64,000 bases of DNA from a virus. The notes beneath the pieces were generated by a model, which saw only the letters and a list, made by a program, of their open reading frames with translations, searched no databases and was not told where the DNA came from. The DNA lies in the IMG/VR virus record IMGVR_UViG_3300034101_003424, positions 28,767 to 92,766 of that record, one strand, 5' to 3'. Positions 1 through 9,889 of this stretch are shown here, one piece after another (the stretch's first letter is position 1; each line of letters begins with the position of its first letter). The position numbers and the translations under genes were made by a program.

Positions 1-1369
1 TTGCCTCAAATGTAATATCTTCTACTACATCTGATTCTATTTCTTCTTGTGTAATGTTTTCAAAACTTCCGGTAACTACTTCTTCCAATCTAACTTGTTC
101 TGCAAGTGCTGTATCAGAATATGAGTAAACTTCATTAAAAAATCCTTTTACTATGGTCATATCTTCAAATTCATTAATAGACTCTATACTATTATTTTTT
201 ACTTTATTCTTACTTCCTGTAGGTCTTCCTCTTCTTTTTGGTTTTGGAAATGCCTCCATGTACCTTGACCAGGAAAAATCACCTTGAAAGTTATTTGGAT
301 TTGTAGGAACTATTGAACCACTTACCAAGTGTTCAAAAGAGCTTGTAAATTCAGCAAAAGAACTAGTGATTTTTAACTTTTCATTAAAATCATCAATATA
401 CTTTGTATCTTCTTTTGTCAAATCATCCGAGTAAAATTCTGCTAAAGGGCTTCTCTCTTTCGGTTTTTCTGGAATAGGATTCTCTTCAATATTATCAGAA
501 TCTTTTTCATCTTCTTCTAGTATTACTTTTTGTGTGAAATGATAGGCGGTTAAAAGAGCAATAGCTAAGGGGTCCGCTAAAAATACAATAACCATTAGAA
601 ACCAAAATAGTACCTTGTCTAAACTTGTATTAGTAACTTCGGAAAGGTAAATTAGGGGACCAAGTTCTACAGCTACTTCATTACTTGATTTTATTTCTAT
701 AATCTTTGTTTCGTAACTAAATATGGAATCAGAAATGTTTGTGATGTCCACATATACTCCGTCTCTTCTGCTCTCCATTTTTCCAATGTCAGAGTTAAGA
801 CCTTCTACTTGTTGTAAATAATCCTTTCTTGTAGATGCATTTGATTTTGATGATGTTCTTCCCCTGCTATCTACATAAACATCTTTTGAATCACTCATCA
901 TTCCAGAAGATGTTGTGTTCCTTTGCAATCTTGTTTGAGCGATGTCAGAAATAATTTGCTTATATTCATTTTGCAGATCATTCTTTTTATCGATGAAGAA
1001 TTTCTTTTTCTCTTCAACTAATGCAACTTCCGATTTAGATGCCATGAGCTTATTCTTGTTCTCGGTATATGCTTGAGAAAGAATGCCATAGACTCCGGAA
1101 GATGTTACAAAAATGACAAGGAATAAGAAAATTAATCCCCCCACTTTATATCCTAATGTTAGTTTATGCCAGTACCTATGAAGAAATGATGCGATGACAA
1201 GTTTTGATATTTCTATTCCGGCGCCTAAAAGAATTATTGCCATGCCTGCTCCGGCGAAAACTTGGGCTAATCCTTTTACAGAGAAAAAACCTACAACGGA
1301 AGCTAGGAAAATAGCGCAGGTTAAAAGAAGATAAGATATTCTTTTTTGTGTTTTTAAGTCTTTGGTCAT
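1..1369 (-). CDS. Membrane protein with coiled coil, 3' end cut by window
   Basis: I do not recognise a family. 456 codons are visible from an ATG at 1369; the C-terminus lies outside the window. Two hydrophobic segments lie near residues 10-60 and one near 75-95. A long charged, probably coiled-coil stretch follows, then another membrane segment near 255-280 and a charged acidic tail containing a GRPTGSK-type basic patch. The protein is probably inner-membrane with soluble domains on both sides. It reads away from the plus-strand late genes and has its own host-type promoter. Confidence 0.8.
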   Translation of the reverse strand, partial: MTKDLKTQKRISYLLLTCAIFLASVVGFFSVKGLAQVFAGAGMAIILLGAGIEISKLVIASFLHRYWHKLTLGYKVGGLIFLFLVIFVTSSGVYGILSQAYTENKNKLMASKSEVALVEEKKKFFIDKKNDLQNEYKQIISDIAQTRLQRNTTSSGMMSDSKDVYVDSRGRTSSKSNASTRKDYLQQVEGLNSDIGKMESRRDGVYVDITNISDSIFSYETKIIEIKSSNEVAVELGPLIYLSEVTNTSLDKVLFWFLMVIVFLADPLAIALLTAYHFTQKVILEEDEKDSDNIEENPIPEKPKERSPLAEFYSDDLTKEDTKYIDDFNEKLKITSSFAEFTSSFEHLVSGSIVPTNPNNFQGDFSWSRYMEAFPKPKRRGRPTGSKNKVKNNSIESINEFEDMTIVKGFFNEVYSYSDTALAEQVRLEEVVTGSFENITQEEIESDVVEDITFEA

Positions 1370-1383
1370 GTTATTTTTTTTAC

Positions 1384-1418
1384 AAAGGTAGTCAATTTTT
1401 TTGAACAATCAACTTTTT
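1384..1418 (-). promoter_or_regulatory. Host-type promoter for the leftmost membrane protein gene
   Basis: On the minus strand a TTG is followed by 19 bases and TACCTTTG, fitting the Bacteroidota consensus TTG-N19-21-TAnnTTTG. It ends about 15 bases before the ATG at 1369. Confidence 0.6.
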
Positions 1419-1801
1419 TTGCATTTTTTTTAGTATCTACATGTTTTTACATGAATGCTATGTAATATAAAGAAAACAATTACATATATAATTATGTTAG
1501 ATTTGCATGTTATTGATGTTATCATTTTGTTTTAAAGATATAAAAGAGCATTAAACATGAATATACATTTAGACATGGTGCATGTTAACATAATTTTTTT
1601 GACAATGGTTGAATGTTTAGATGTAATCATGAAATTTTAACATTTTATTAACATGTAGATTTTTGGAGGGGATGCTAAAAGTAAAATCAAGCCCCCCAGT
1701 AAAATAAAAAAATTAAAAAAGACATGTAAAATCTATTTATAGTAAAACATGTAACAAACATTTATTGATAATTGATTATAAATTAAAACACATTACACAT
1801 T
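1419..1801. other. AT-rich intergenic region between divergent units
   Basis: About 380 bases without a convincing gene. The only signals I see are the divergent promoters at its edges and a short G/C patch (ggaggggatg and gccccccag, 1665-1700) that may pair as a weak hairpin. Confidence 0.5.
1734..1741 (+). promoter_or_regulatory. TATTTATA box (candidate late promoter)
   Basis: One of eight TATTTATA boxes that precede plus-strand units. This one is the most distant, about 60 bases before the ATG at 1802. Confidence 0.4.
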
Positions 1802-2161
1802 ATGACAACAATGATAAAAGCATTATCAGATTTTGAACACATGGGCCACATGGTATATCTAAAAAAGATATTCCCGGAAGCATTCTTTAAAATAAAATCA
1901 TTTACAGTACATTTTAAAGAGAAAGAAAATTTAATACCCGTAGGAGGAGACGATGGAGAGGTTAGAGCAGAAATAACATTATGTCCATCTATAAAATGTC
2001 AATTCTACATTTATGCGAATAAAGATGTTTTTGACAATAAGGGAAACGCCCTAGTACCGTACCTTATAGATTTGGATGTAGATGAGAACAATGATGTAGA
2101 AGATTTGTTAGATAAACTAAAACAAATGCTACAGGATGAATTTAAAGAAAAAATTGAATGA
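1802..2161 (+). CDS. Hypothetical protein, 119 aa
   Basis: Not recognised. A soluble mixed-charge protein with an acidic C-terminal third (DLDVDENNDVEDLL) ending in a charged helix. It overlaps the next gene by 26 bases, suggesting coupled expression. No signal peptide or membrane segment. Start chosen at the first ATG after the AT-rich leader. Confidence 0.75.
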   Translation: MTTMIKALSDFEHMGHMVYLKKIFPEAFFKIKSFTVHFKEKENLIPVGGDDGEVRAEITLCPSIKCQFYIYANKDVFDNKGNALVPYLIDLDVDENNDVEDLLDKLKQMLQDEFKEKIE

Positions 2162-2696
2162 CACATTATCTTTCATGTCGGAGCATGATAGAGTATTGTT
2201 TCTTTACAACAACATCTTACTAAAAAATCCCGACGAAAATTTTGATTTAAATAGGGAGACATTTAACATGCTATTTTCTGCTGATCCCGAGAATTCTGAC
2301 ATTTTTGACAACATGTCGGGAGATGCCACTGAAGCAGATGACTTTTTTACATTCTTAGACGACAATGAGGAGTCTTTTGATGCTTTCTCTTACTCTGATG
2401 AAGAACTAGATGGTTTTTTAGATGGGATGGATGATGAATTAGATTATATAGAGTCCGAAGATGATGTACAAGTAGAAGTTTTAGTACATGGAAACATCTT
2501 GGTTTTGTTTTCCAATTCCGAAGATGACATAAATTCATATATCTATAATTATTGCTTTTTAGAAGGGTATATTTTCACAAAGATAGCTGATTCTGAAGTA
2601 AAAAACATAAAGTCTTTTGATGTAGTAACCGGATACAAGCATAAAACAGTTTTAAAAGTACACGGAAAATTAGAAAATGATATATGTTACAATTAA
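2136..2696 (+). CDS. Very acidic hypothetical protein, 186 aa
   Basis: Not recognised. Residues about 35-110 are dominated by Asp and Glu (for example DDNEESFD and DEELDGFLDGMDDELDY), followed by a more hydrophobic beta-rich C-terminal half. Such acidity is compatible with a DNA mimic, a scaffold or a chaperone, but nothing in the sequence decides between them. It begins inside the previous gene. Confidence 0.75.
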   Translation: MNLKKKLNDTLSFMSEHDRVLFLYNNILLKNPDENFDLNRETFNMLFSADPENSDIFDNMSGDATEADDFFTFLDDNEESFDAFSYSDEELDGFLDGMDDELDYIESEDDVQVEVLVHGNILVLFSNSEDDINSYIYNYCFLEGYIFTKIADSEVKNIKSFDVVTGYKHKTVLKVHGKLENDICYN

Positions 2697-2768
2697 TTTA
2701 ACATAAAATGGCATATAATTTGAACATCTCAATATAGTTATTATTAGTTAACTCTTAAAATTAATAAA

Positions 2769-3149
2769 ATGGCAAATTTTGATGATTTAGGTTACGACGA
2801 AGTGGTAGACACTATCTGCGACGTAATTGACTTAGGAAAAAATGTAAAAAACGTATTTGCTGACGGATTCCAAGTAATTCCTGATCTTATCGCGTTGACT
2901 CCTGAATTCTTTAAAGTTCAAGAGATTATTTCTGACGCTCCCTTGGCAATCAACCAACTTAAAAATTTGAGTGTGGAAGAAGCTAAAAAGGCACACGCAG
3001 AAATTTCAAAACGTACAGGTGTAGCTCAAGACAAAGTAGTTGATACAGTTACTAAGGGCTTCGGCATTGTAGTAGAATTGTATGAAGTATTCGCTTGGAA
3101 TCAGGCGAAGTTCTATGCAATCAAGACAAAAATACAGGACTTAGCTTAA
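2769..3149 (+). CDS. Hypothetical protein, 126 aa, probably highly expressed
   Basis: Not recognised. A mainly helical soluble protein beginning MANFDDLGYDEVVD. Its codon use (more GAC, GGC, GCT) is richer in G+C than its neighbours. It stands alone between a 70-base leader and a strong terminator, so it is probably an independent, abundant product, perhaps structural. That role is inference. Confidence 0.8.
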   Translation: MANFDDLGYDEVVDTICDVIDLGKNVKNVFADGFQVIPDLIALTPEFFKVQEIISDAPLAINQLKNLSVEEAKKAHAEISKRTGVAQDKVVDTVTKGFGIVVELYEVFAWNQAKFYAIKTKIQDLA

Positions 3150-3167
3150 CCTAACGACTAACTTTAC

Positions 3168-3199
3168 GCCCCGCTAAAAAAATTTGGCGGGGCTTTTTA
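3168..3199 (+). terminator. Rho-independent terminator
   Basis: GCCCCGC and GCGGGGC arms around an AT-rich loop, followed by CTTTTTAA, 19 bases after the stop of the gene ending at 3149. Confidence 0.85.
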
Positions 3200-3216
3200 A
3201 TTAATACATTATGCAA

Positions 3217-3224
3217 TATTTATA
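3217..3224 (+). promoter_or_regulatory. TATTTATA box (candidate late promoter)
   Basis: Lies between the terminator and the fibre gene starting at 3238, 13 bases before its ATG. Confidence 0.5.
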
Positions 3225-3237
3225 CTAAAGGTTAATC

Positions 3238-4374
3238 ATGCTAATTTACAGGCCTACTATTATTTCTGGTTCGGGATATTACTCCGGGTCTTTTGATGGA
3301 GACGGGTCTAGGTTATATAATATTCCATCATCTTCCTACGCTATAACTGCCTCCTATGCTTTAAATGGAGGAACCGGAGGTGGTGAAAAAGGTGATAAAG
3401 GAGAAATGGGAGATTCTGTTTTTACCTCCTCTTTACAAGGAGTATTAGTAACAGTTAATCACAATTTAGATTTAGAATATCCTGTTTACAATATTTATGA
3501 TAATTTAGGAAAAGAAGTAATACCTAAGGAATTTACCATAATTAATCCAAATTCCGTACAAGTAAATTTCGGCATACCATTTACCGGCTCTATAAGTATT
3601 TCTGCCGGTCAACAAGGTTTTAAGGGACAAAAAGGAGGTAAAGGAGAAGTTGGTGTCAAGGGAAATAAAGGAGAATTAGGAGAAGCTGTTTATAGTTCTT
3701 CTATTCAAGGGAGTCTAATTTCCATATCCCATAATTTAGATATTCAATATCCTGTTTTTACTATCTATGATAATTTAGGAGATAATATAATCCCTAAATC
3801 TTTTTCTGTAATAAATGATAATACTGTTGAAGTTGATTTTGGTATTGGATTTACTGGTTCTATAAGTATTGCAAGCGGTATAAAAGGACAAAAAGGAGAA
3901 CCTTACAATGGATCTGTAATATATGAGAGCGGTAGTAAAATAGGTATAGGAATTCCAAATCCTACATTTCAATTACAATTATCTACAAATAGTGCAGGTA
4001 AACCAACTGGAGGATCTTGGTCGGATTCTTCGGATATAAGGTTAAAGACAGATATAAAAGACATAGATAATCCACTACATATATTAAAAAAAATAAGAGG
4101 AGTTACTTTTAGATGGAAAGATGGTTTACGAGATGATTTTAACTCCGGAGGTTTTATAGCAGATGAATTAGAGAATGTATTCCCCTCTTGGGTCACAATA
4201 CAAGAGTCTTCTGAGAAAGAAAAACTGTATATAGAAGACAATAAAGTAAAAACTATCTCGCTACCCTTTTATTTTGATGCTATTATAGTTGAATCAATAA
4301 AAAAACAGCAAGAAGAAATAGAAATGCTAAAAACTAGTATTTTAGAATTAGAACTACTTATTAAAAATAAATAA
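3238..4374 (+). CDS. Tail fibre with collagen-like segments and S74 chaperone
   Basis: 378 aa. The N-terminus has the SGSG-SGSFDGDGS pattern shared with neighbouring fibres. Two copies of a beta-domain (about 61-123 and 151-213, each with a HNLD...YP...IYDNLG signature) alternate with short G-x-K/G-E collagen-like repeats (about 49-58, 126-149 and 215-222). From residue 265 (SDIRLKTDI) to the end it matches the S74 intramolecular chaperone, which trimerises fibres and then cleaves itself off before the Ser-Asp. The C-terminus is a coiled coil. Probably a receptor-binding or side fibre. Confidence 0.85.
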   Translation: MLIYRPTIISGSGYYSGSFDGDGSRLYNIPSSSYAITASYALNGGTGGGEKGDKGEMGDSVFTSSLQGVLVTVNHNLDLEYPVYNIYDNLGKEVIPKEFTIINPNSVQVNFGIPFTGSISISAGQQGFKGQKGGKGEVGVKGNKGELGEAVYSSSIQGSLISISHNLDIQYPVFTIYDNLGDNIIPKSFSVINDNTVEVDFGIGFTGSISIASGIKGQKGEPYNGSVIYESGSKIGIGIPNPTFQLQLSTNSAGKPTGGSWSDSSDIRLKTDIKDIDNPLHILKKIRGVTFRWKDGLRDDFNSGGFIADELENVFPSWVTIQESSEKEKLYIEDNKVKTISLPFYFDAIIVESIKKQQEEIEMLKTSILELELLIKNK

Positions 4375-4379
4375 TTATA

Positions 4380-4733
4380 ATGAGAATCCTATTCCCTACA
4401 ATATTTTCTGGTTCTGGGTATTTTTCTGGTTCTTTTGATGGAAATGGGTCAAGACTTAAGGGTATATTGACATCTTCTATTGTTAATTTTAATCAAAACA
4501 TAAAGAAAATAACTTTCCCTTACGCGGGTAAAGCTCAAATAACAGGTTCATTAATTATAAAAGGATCTACTACAAGTTCAGCGGATTTTTTTCTAATACA
4601 ATCAGGATCTTTTAATTCCGTAAAAGTTAATAATAAAGGAGTATTACAATTAGGTTCTTATGCTACAAAACCATCTGCTAGTGAAGGAGGAATTATATAT
4701 AGCGATTATAGTTATTGGATTGGTTTAAATTAA
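4380..4733 (+). CDS. Short fibre-related protein, 117 aa
   Basis: The N-terminus (MRILFPTIFSGSGYFSGSFDGNGS) copies that of the preceding fibre, and the rest is a beta-rich S/G/T segment typical of phage fibre modules. There is no chaperone domain, so it may be a short fibre or a recombined N-terminal adaptor. It begins 5 bases after its neighbour. Confidence 0.7.
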   Translation: MRILFPTIFSGSGYFSGSFDGNGSRLKGILTSSIVNFNQNIKKITFPYAGKAQITGSLIIKGSTTSSADFFLIQSGSFNSVKVNNKGVLQLGSYATKPSASEGGIIYSDYSYWIGLN

Positions 4734-4748
4734 TCTTAATCAATAAGC

Positions 4749-4756
4749 TATTTATA
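4749..4756 (+). promoter_or_regulatory. TATTTATA box (candidate late promoter)
   Basis: 24 bases before the ATG at 4781. Confidence 0.5.
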
Positions 4757-4780
4757 TAAAAGAAACTTAAAAAAAATGAA

Positions 4781-5719
4781 ATGGCAACTTGGAAAAAAAT
4801 ACTAGTTAGTGGATCTAGCGCACATGTATCAGCTGTAACGGCATCAAATCTTACAGATACTAATATATTAATGTCCGGACCCGGTGGAAGGATAAAAAAT
4901 ACAGGATTTACTTATGGTTCCGGTAAACTTAACCTAGGAAATACTATCGTTTCCGGGTCTATTTTTTCTGGTTCTTTTGTTGGAAATGGTTCGGGATTAA
5001 CAGGACTTGTAACTTCTTTGAAAATAAGCGGATCTACAGGTAATGATGTATTAGATTTAAAGGTAGATAAACTATCTGTATTAGGAGGCACAACTCCTAT
5101 TACAACTACCGTAACAGATAATACCGTAACTATAAATATCGCTAATGCTGCTGCCGATGGAACAACAAAAGGTTTAGCTGCTTTTGATACAGATGATTTT
5201 GATGCTAGTAGCGGATTAATAACTCTTGGCAATTCTGCCAATGGTGCTGTACTACAAGTTTCAGGTACATTAAGCGAAATTGATATAACTAGAAGTAATG
5301 GTTTAGTTACCGTTGGTCTCCCTAATGATGTCGTTATAACTAATGATTTAACTGTAGGAGGAGACTTGGTTGTAAATGGAGATTTGACGTACCTTAATGT
5401 AGCTAACCTAGCTGTTGAGGATGCTTTTATACTACTTAAATCCGGATCATCAACCGTAGGAGATTCAGGTATTATTTTTGGAGGTAGTACAGGTATAGCC
5501 CAGAGTGGTTCTGCTTTAGTATGGGATGGTAGTTATAATACAAATGATGGTCGATTGTCTGTAGTAGGAAATCTAGGAGCTAATACAACTGGAACTGTTT
5601 CACCTTCTTATTATGTTGCTGGAGTTTATGAGGGTTCCGAAATTAATGCGGCAACAAATAAAGCAGACCATCCAGGAAATATAAGAATAGATAATTCAGA
5701 AATTTTTATATATGTTTAA
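4781..5719 (+). CDS. Tail structural protein, WKKILVSGS type, 312 aa
   Basis: Begins MATWKKILVSGSSA, a start shared with the collagen fibre at 6034 and, from memory, with structural proteins of aquatic T4-like phages. The body is beta-rich with repeated G-S-G and V-x-G-x-L motifs (GGDLVVNGDLTY), as in beta-helical fibre shafts. No chaperone domain. Probably a tail or baseplate fibre component. Confidence 0.75.
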   Translation: MATWKKILVSGSSAHVSAVTASNLTDTNILMSGPGGRIKNTGFTYGSGKLNLGNTIVSGSIFSGSFVGNGSGLTGLVTSLKISGSTGNDVLDLKVDKLSVLGGTTPITTTVTDNTVTINIANAAADGTTKGLAAFDTDDFDASSGLITLGNSANGAVLQVSGTLSEIDITRSNGLVTVGLPNDVVITNDLTVGGDLVVNGDLTYLNVANLAVEDAFILLKSGSSTVGDSGIIFGGSTGIAQSGSALVWDGSYNTNDGRLSVVGNLGANTTGTVSPSYYVAGVYEGSEINAATNKADHPGNIRIDNSEIFIYV

Positions 5720-5957
5720 AAAATTAATAATGGGTATTATTCAAAAAGTTTCAAACAGAACAAAAGAAATTAATTCTTCTTATGATTTATCTAAAAAAAT
5801 TAATTCTACAGTATCTTTAACGACAAGAGAAGTAGAGTTTATTTTAACTACATTAGGAGAATCTAGTATGCAAATAAAACAAATAGACTTTGTTTATAGT
5901 TTAATATTAAAATTACAAAGTTATTACGAAGAATTAAAAAATAATAATGTAAAATAA
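5712..5957 (+). CDS. Small hypothetical protein, 81 aa
   Basis: Not recognised. A Lys- and Ser-rich, mostly helical protein overlapping the preceding tail gene by 8 bases. It may be an assembly factor for that protein, by position only. Confidence 0.65.
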   Translation: MFKKLIMGIIQKVSNRTKEINSSYDLSKKINSTVSLTTREVEFILTTLGESSMQIKQIDFVYSLILKLQSYYEELKNNNVK

Positions 5958-6033
5958 TTATAAAATTTATTATTGGCCCTATGGGGAAGTGGGCTTCGAA
6001 TAGAAGTAACCAACCATAATAAAACATAAATAA

Positions 6034-7764
6034 ATGCCAAACTGGAAAAAAGTTTTAGTTAGTGGCTCAAACGCAGAGCTTAATAGATTAAATATATCTA
6101 CATCTTTAACAGCAAGTGGTTTATTATATCCTGCATCAGATGGAATTTCTGGACAAGTTTTAGGAACTGATGGTTTAGGTAATTTATCATTTAGTGATGT
6201 AACAATAGCCCAGGTGAGTACTGTGGCGGCATCTTTTGCATCTACGTCATCAATTACTGTACAGCATAATTTCAATTCTAAAAATGTAATAGTATCTGCT
6301 TATGATAATTCTGATTTTTACTTTGTTCCCGAAACTATAAATTTACTTGATAATAATAGAGTAAAATTAACATTCTCTAACCCATCTACAGGACATGTTG
6401 TAGTGGCTAAGGGAGGTCATATAGTTAGTGCAAGTATGCAGGGAAACCAAGGACTTGTAGGCCCACAAGGATTTCAAGGACTTAGAGGTTTTCAAGGTTT
6501 TCAAGGTATTCAAGGTATTCAAGGTATTCAAGGCCCTATAAGAGAAGTTAGCGAGGTATCCACAGTATCTGCATCTTTTTCCGCTACCTCTTCCATAACA
6601 GTAACACACAATTTTAATTCAAAAAGTGTCGTTGTTTCTGCTTATGATGCTTCTGATTTTTACTTCGTACCTAACCAAATTAAATTACTAGACAATAATA
6701 GAGTAAAACTATCTTTTACTAGCCCATCAACAGGATATGTAGTTGTAGCAAAAGGAGGACATATTGTTAGTGGTAGTTTATATATAGCCGGCCCACAAGG
6801 TCTACAAGGCACTACAGGAGCTCAAGGCTCACAAGGAAACCAAGGTATTCAAGGTATTCAAGGAACCAACGGAACAGTAGGCACACAGGGTTTTCAAGGC
6901 AATCAAGGCCCGCAGGGTAATCAAGGACCGCAAGGTAATCAAGGACCGCAAGGTAATCAGGGAATACAGGGCATACAAGGTACAGTAGGTACTCAAGGTT
7001 TCCAAGGCAATCAAGGACCACAGGGAAACCAAGGCCCAACAGGAATTCAAGGTACAGCAGGAACAAACGGAAACCAGGGTAATCAAGGCCCACAAGGTAA
7101 TCAGGGAATACAGGGCATACAAGGGACAGTAGGTACTCAAGGTTTCCAAGGCAATCAAGGACCACAGGGAAATCAAGGTATTCAAGGGACAGTAGGTACT
7201 CAAGGTTTCCAAGGCAATCAAGGACCACAGGGTAATCAAGGCCCAACAGGAACTCAAGGTAATCAAGGAACATTCGGTATTAATGGATCATCAGGCCCTC
7301 CCGGCCCTTCCGGACCTCCCGGATCTTCCGGACCTCCCGGCCCTCCCGGACCTCCCGGATCAAGTGCAGGAATATCATCATATACAAACCCTGCTGACAA
7401 CAGAGTTATAACATCTGTATCTTCAACAACTATAAATGCAGAATCTAATTTAACATTTGATGGTAGCGTATTAACAGTTACAGGAACTATAACAGAAACG
7501 TCATCAGAAAAAGTAAAAGAAAATATAGAAAAACTGATAAATTCTTTAGATGTTGTAAAAAAGTTGCGGGGTGTTCAATATAATAAGAAAGGAAACAATA
7601 TAAAGGAAATAGGTGTTATAGCAGAAGAGATAAACGAAATACTTCCTCAAGTTGTTTCTATGGATTTAAACGGAAATCCTGCATCAGTATCTTACGGAAG
7701 ATTAACAGCATTATTGATTGAAGCAATTAAGGAATTAGATAACAAAATAAATAAATTAAAATGA
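6034..7764 (+). CDS. Collagen-like tail fibre with S74 chaperone, 576 aa
   Basis: Order: [10 protein letters not shown]-terminus; beta-domain (about 60-131); short collagen-like stretch (137-167); second copy of the beta-domain (172-250); long collagen-like shaft (about 255-455) of G-x-Q triplets ([12 protein letters not shown]) ending in GPP triplets; S74-type chaperone from about residue 490; C-terminal coiled coil. The chaperone trimerises the shaft. GPP triplets with Pro in the third position are the kind of site that prolyl hydroxylases modify in other organisms; oxygenase genes follow at 8701-10528. Confidence 0.88.
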   Translation: MPNWKKVLVSGSNAELNRLNISTSLTASGLLYPASDGISGQVLGTDGLGNLSFSDVTIAQVSTVAASFASTSSITVQHNFNSKNVIVSAYDNSDFYFVPETINLLDNNRVKLTFSNPSTGHVVVAKGGHIVSASMQGNQGLVGPQGFQGLRGFQGFQGIQGIQGIQGPIREVSEVSTVSASFSATSSITVTHNFNSKSVVVSAYDASDFYFVPNQIKLLDNNRVKLSFTSPSTGYVVVAKGGHIVSGSLYIAGPQGLQGTTGAQGSQGNQGIQGIQGTNGTVGTQGFQGNQGPQGNQGPQGNQGPQGNQGIQGIQGTVGTQGFQGNQGPQGNQGPTGIQGTAGTNGNQGNQGPQGNQGIQGIQGTVGTQGFQGNQGPQGNQGIQGTVGTQGFQGNQGPQGNQGPTGTQGNQGTFGINGSSGPPGPSGPPGSSGPPGPPGPPGSSAGISSYTNPADNRVITSVSSTTINAESNLTFDGSVLTVTGTITETSSEKVKENIEKLINSLDVVKKLRGVQYNKKGNNIKEIGVIAEEINEILPQVVSMDLNGNPASVSYGRLTALLIEAIKELDNKINKLK

Positions 7765-8003
7765 AAAAGTACTATCAAGTAGAGAATTATGGAAATGGGT
7801 TTATTACTCACCAAGAAAATGAAACGGCACATGTTGCAGGATATCCGGGCAATATTTGGGTGACCGAAAACACAACATGGGCTCAAAGAGTAAATGCTGT
7901 TGAAAAGACTAAAGCGGAGGCACAAGCCATTGTAGATGCTGCTGTTGCTGCTTCGTATGTCCCACCTAATAGCACAACACCTCCACCAATTGTATTACCT
8001 TAA
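7761..8003 (+). CDS. Small fibre-associated protein, 80 aa
   Basis: Overlaps the collagen fibre by 4 bases (ATGA). It begins [18 protein letters not shown], contains one amphipathic Ala-rich helix and ends in a Pro-rich tail. By position and size it could be a fibre assembly protein or cap, but no family is recognised. Confidence 0.7.
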   Translation: MKKYYQVENYGNGFITHQENETAHVAGYPGNIWVTENTTWAQRVNAVEKTKAEAQAIVDAAVAASYVPPNSTTPPPIVLP

Positions 8004-8012
8004 AAATTAAAT

Positions 8013-8696
8013 ATGAGTAAAGAGTTGCAGATTACGGAAGATTTACGAGAGATTGTAAATGTTTTAAATGAAGAAGATGCTAATACTATTTTATCATTAA
8101 AAGATGAGTTAGTAGATAATTGGCACAAGAAACAGATTTTTAGAACAGAGACAGAAATGAGAGTATCTGTTTTAAATGACGCTAAACACCCTACAAATGC
8201 TTCTAAATATTGGCAATCAGTAAGAGAGATGTCAGCACATTTTGATGCATTGATGAATTTATCTTTTGATTTGAGAAAGAATACGGTAGAGAATTTAAGA
8301 TATAATAGACAGATGGAAGAATTATTATCAGACCCTAATGCTAATAGATTTGACATCATGGAACTTGAAATTGATATTGACAGAAATTTATATGATAGGT
8401 CATGTATGTTACAGGTAGCTAAGGACAGGGTTAGAGAATTAAGTTTATGGAGTACTATTAAGAAAGAATTAGATGATAATTCTTTTGATGCAGAAAATGT
8501 AAACACTCACCAAGCAGAGTCTTTACATAGGTATTTTGAGAATAGGGTTAAGTCTTTAAATGATTCTTCAGCTCCGGGAGAAATTATAAATGCCATGGGA
8601 CCTTACTTATCTTTTAATCGTTTAAAGACAGATGACGGTAAATTAAGAAACTTTTTGGGAGAGGTACCCGAAGATAAACAAAACAGATTACAATAG
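8013..8696 (+). CDS. Conserved phage hypothetical protein, 227 aa
   Basis: A highly charged helical protein. The segments LREIVNVLNEEDA and FRTETEMRVSVLNDAK resemble, from memory, a hypothetical protein encoded near the tail-fibre genes of T4-like cyanophages. A role in fibre assembly or attachment is inference from position. No membrane segments. Confidence 0.7.
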   Translation: MSKELQITEDLREIVNVLNEEDANTILSLKDELVDNWHKKQIFRTETEMRVSVLNDAKHPTNASKYWQSVREMSAHFDALMNLSFDLRKNTVENLRYNRQMEELLSDPNANRFDIMELEIDIDRNLYDRSCMLQVAKDRVRELSLWSTIKKELDDNSFDAENVNTHQAESLHRYFENRVKSLNDSSAPGEIINAMGPYLSFNRLKTDDGKLRNFLGEVPEDKQNRLQ

Positions 8697-8700
8697 TTTT

Positions 8701-9285
8701 ATGACTAATTTTATCTACACTAAAAAAAATGCGTTATCAGCCAATACTTGTTATAATCTAATAAAAACTTTTGAAGGCTCTGATTTAAAACAAGCAGGTG
8801 TTCTTTATGGTCCTAACGGTATAAGCTCAGATAGCGATAAAAAATCAACAGATATAACCTTTGACCCATCCTTCCTAAAAAAAGAGGGATGGGCAATGTT
8901 GTTAGACGAGGTAATCATATCAATTCAGAATGGTGTTTCAGATTATCTAAATAGGCATTCTACCGCAATGTGTAAAATGGATCCTATTGATTTATACACT
9001 TACTTCAATATACAGAAATATGAACCTAATGAAGGATTCTATGGATGGCATTGTGAAAGAGCAGGTGTTAAACACTCGGATAGATTATTGGTTTGGATGA
9101 TATATTTAAATACTGTAACGGACAGAGGAGAAACAGAGTTCTTCTACCAGCAGCACTTTGAAGAACCAGAGAGAGGCAAGTTGGTTATTTGGCCTTCTGA
9201 TTGGACTCATCTTCATCGAGGCGTTCCTTCACCAACACAAACAAAGTATATTTTAACGGGATGGTTCACTCATAAAAATGTATAA
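8701..9285 (+). CDS. 2OG-Fe(II) oxygenase, prolyl 4-hydroxylase-like
   Basis: 194 aa. Iron ligands are visible as H117-x-E119 (YGWHCE) and H172 (HLHRG), and K182 (TKYILTGW) sits where the 2-oxoglutarate-binding basic residue is expected. The enzyme should hydroxylate a protein or small molecule using O2 and 2-oxoglutarate. The ligand set is HxE, not the usual HxD. It lies between collagen-like fibres and two more oxygenases, so phage fibres are a plausible substrate; that is inference. Confidence 0.85.
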   Translation: MTNFIYTKKNALSANTCYNLIKTFEGSDLKQAGVLYGPNGISSDSDKKSTDITFDPSFLKKEGWAMLLDEVIISIQNGVSDYLNRHSTAMCKMDPIDLYTYFNIQKYEPNEGFYGWHCERAGVKHSDRLLVWMIYLNTVTDRGETEFFYQQHFEEPERGKLVIWPSDWTHLHRGVPSPTQTKYILTGWFTHKNV

Positions 9286-9288
9286 GTT

Positions 9289-9885
9289 ATGGAATTTTCA
9301 GTACACGAAGAAACATGGTTTTCAACACCGGTTTGGGAATCAGAAGTTAAAAATATAAACAATGAAGAAATTAAAGATTATTGTTTGTATTTAAAAGCCA
9401 ATACTAAAGGTGTAAATATTTCGAATAGAGGTGGATGGCATAGTAGTGAAATATTATTACCAATGCCTCAAGATTTAAGAAATTTATTTAGCAATCTTGA
9501 AATCTTTGTTAACCAGAATTGTTTTAAACATATTGGAGTTCCTAATTTAAAGTTTGGTAATTTTTGGGTAAATATAAATACACCTAACTCTTATAACCTT
9601 GCACACGACCATCAAAACAGTGTATTATCAGGAGTGTATTATGTTTCTGTACCTTACGATAATATGGGTGATTTAGTTTTACATAGAGGAGATACAGCAG
9701 AATATTTTCTAAAATCAGATGTAGAGAGAATTGGTACAAAAACAAACTCTTTTGTAGCAGTAAAAAAACCTATAGAATCTGTTTTTTATATATTTCCATC
9801 ATGGGTTAAGCATCATGTGGAATCGAATAATTCGCAGGGAGATAGAATATCAATAGCATTTAATTTCATCGCAGAGAATAAATAA
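9289..9885 (+). CDS. Putative 2OG-Fe(II) oxygenase, TIGR02466-like
   Basis: 198 aa. H106-x-H108 (LAHDHQNSVLSGVYY) and a distal His in FPSWVKHHVES, followed by R186 in GDRISIAFN, match the layout of the TIGR02466 family of putative oxygenases. The N-terminus (TWFSTPVWESEV) also fits. It starts 3 bases after the preceding oxygenase. The substrate is unknown. Confidence 0.82.
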   Translation: MEFSVHEETWFSTPVWESEVKNINNEEIKDYCLYLKANTKGVNISNRGGWHSSEILLPMPQDLRNLFSNLEIFVNQNCFKHIGVPNLKFGNFWVNINTPNSYNLAHDHQNSVLSGVYYVSVPYDNMGDLVLHRGDTAEYFLKSDVERIGTKTNSFVAVKKPIESVFYIFPSWVKHHVESNNSQGDRISIAFNFIAENK

Positions 9886-9889
9886 AGTT

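Noticed and set aside
6885-7270. Phase-variable simple repeat in the collagen-like region
   Set aside because: The repeats are imperfect triplet-of-codons blocks that keep frame when gained or lost, so they give length change and not on/off switching.
6812-7273. Long open frames on the minus strand opposite the collagen-like shaft
   Set aside because: They are the antisense of G-x-Q triplets; composition (Leu/Tyr/Val periodicity) follows the triplet repeat and no promoter or start context is present.
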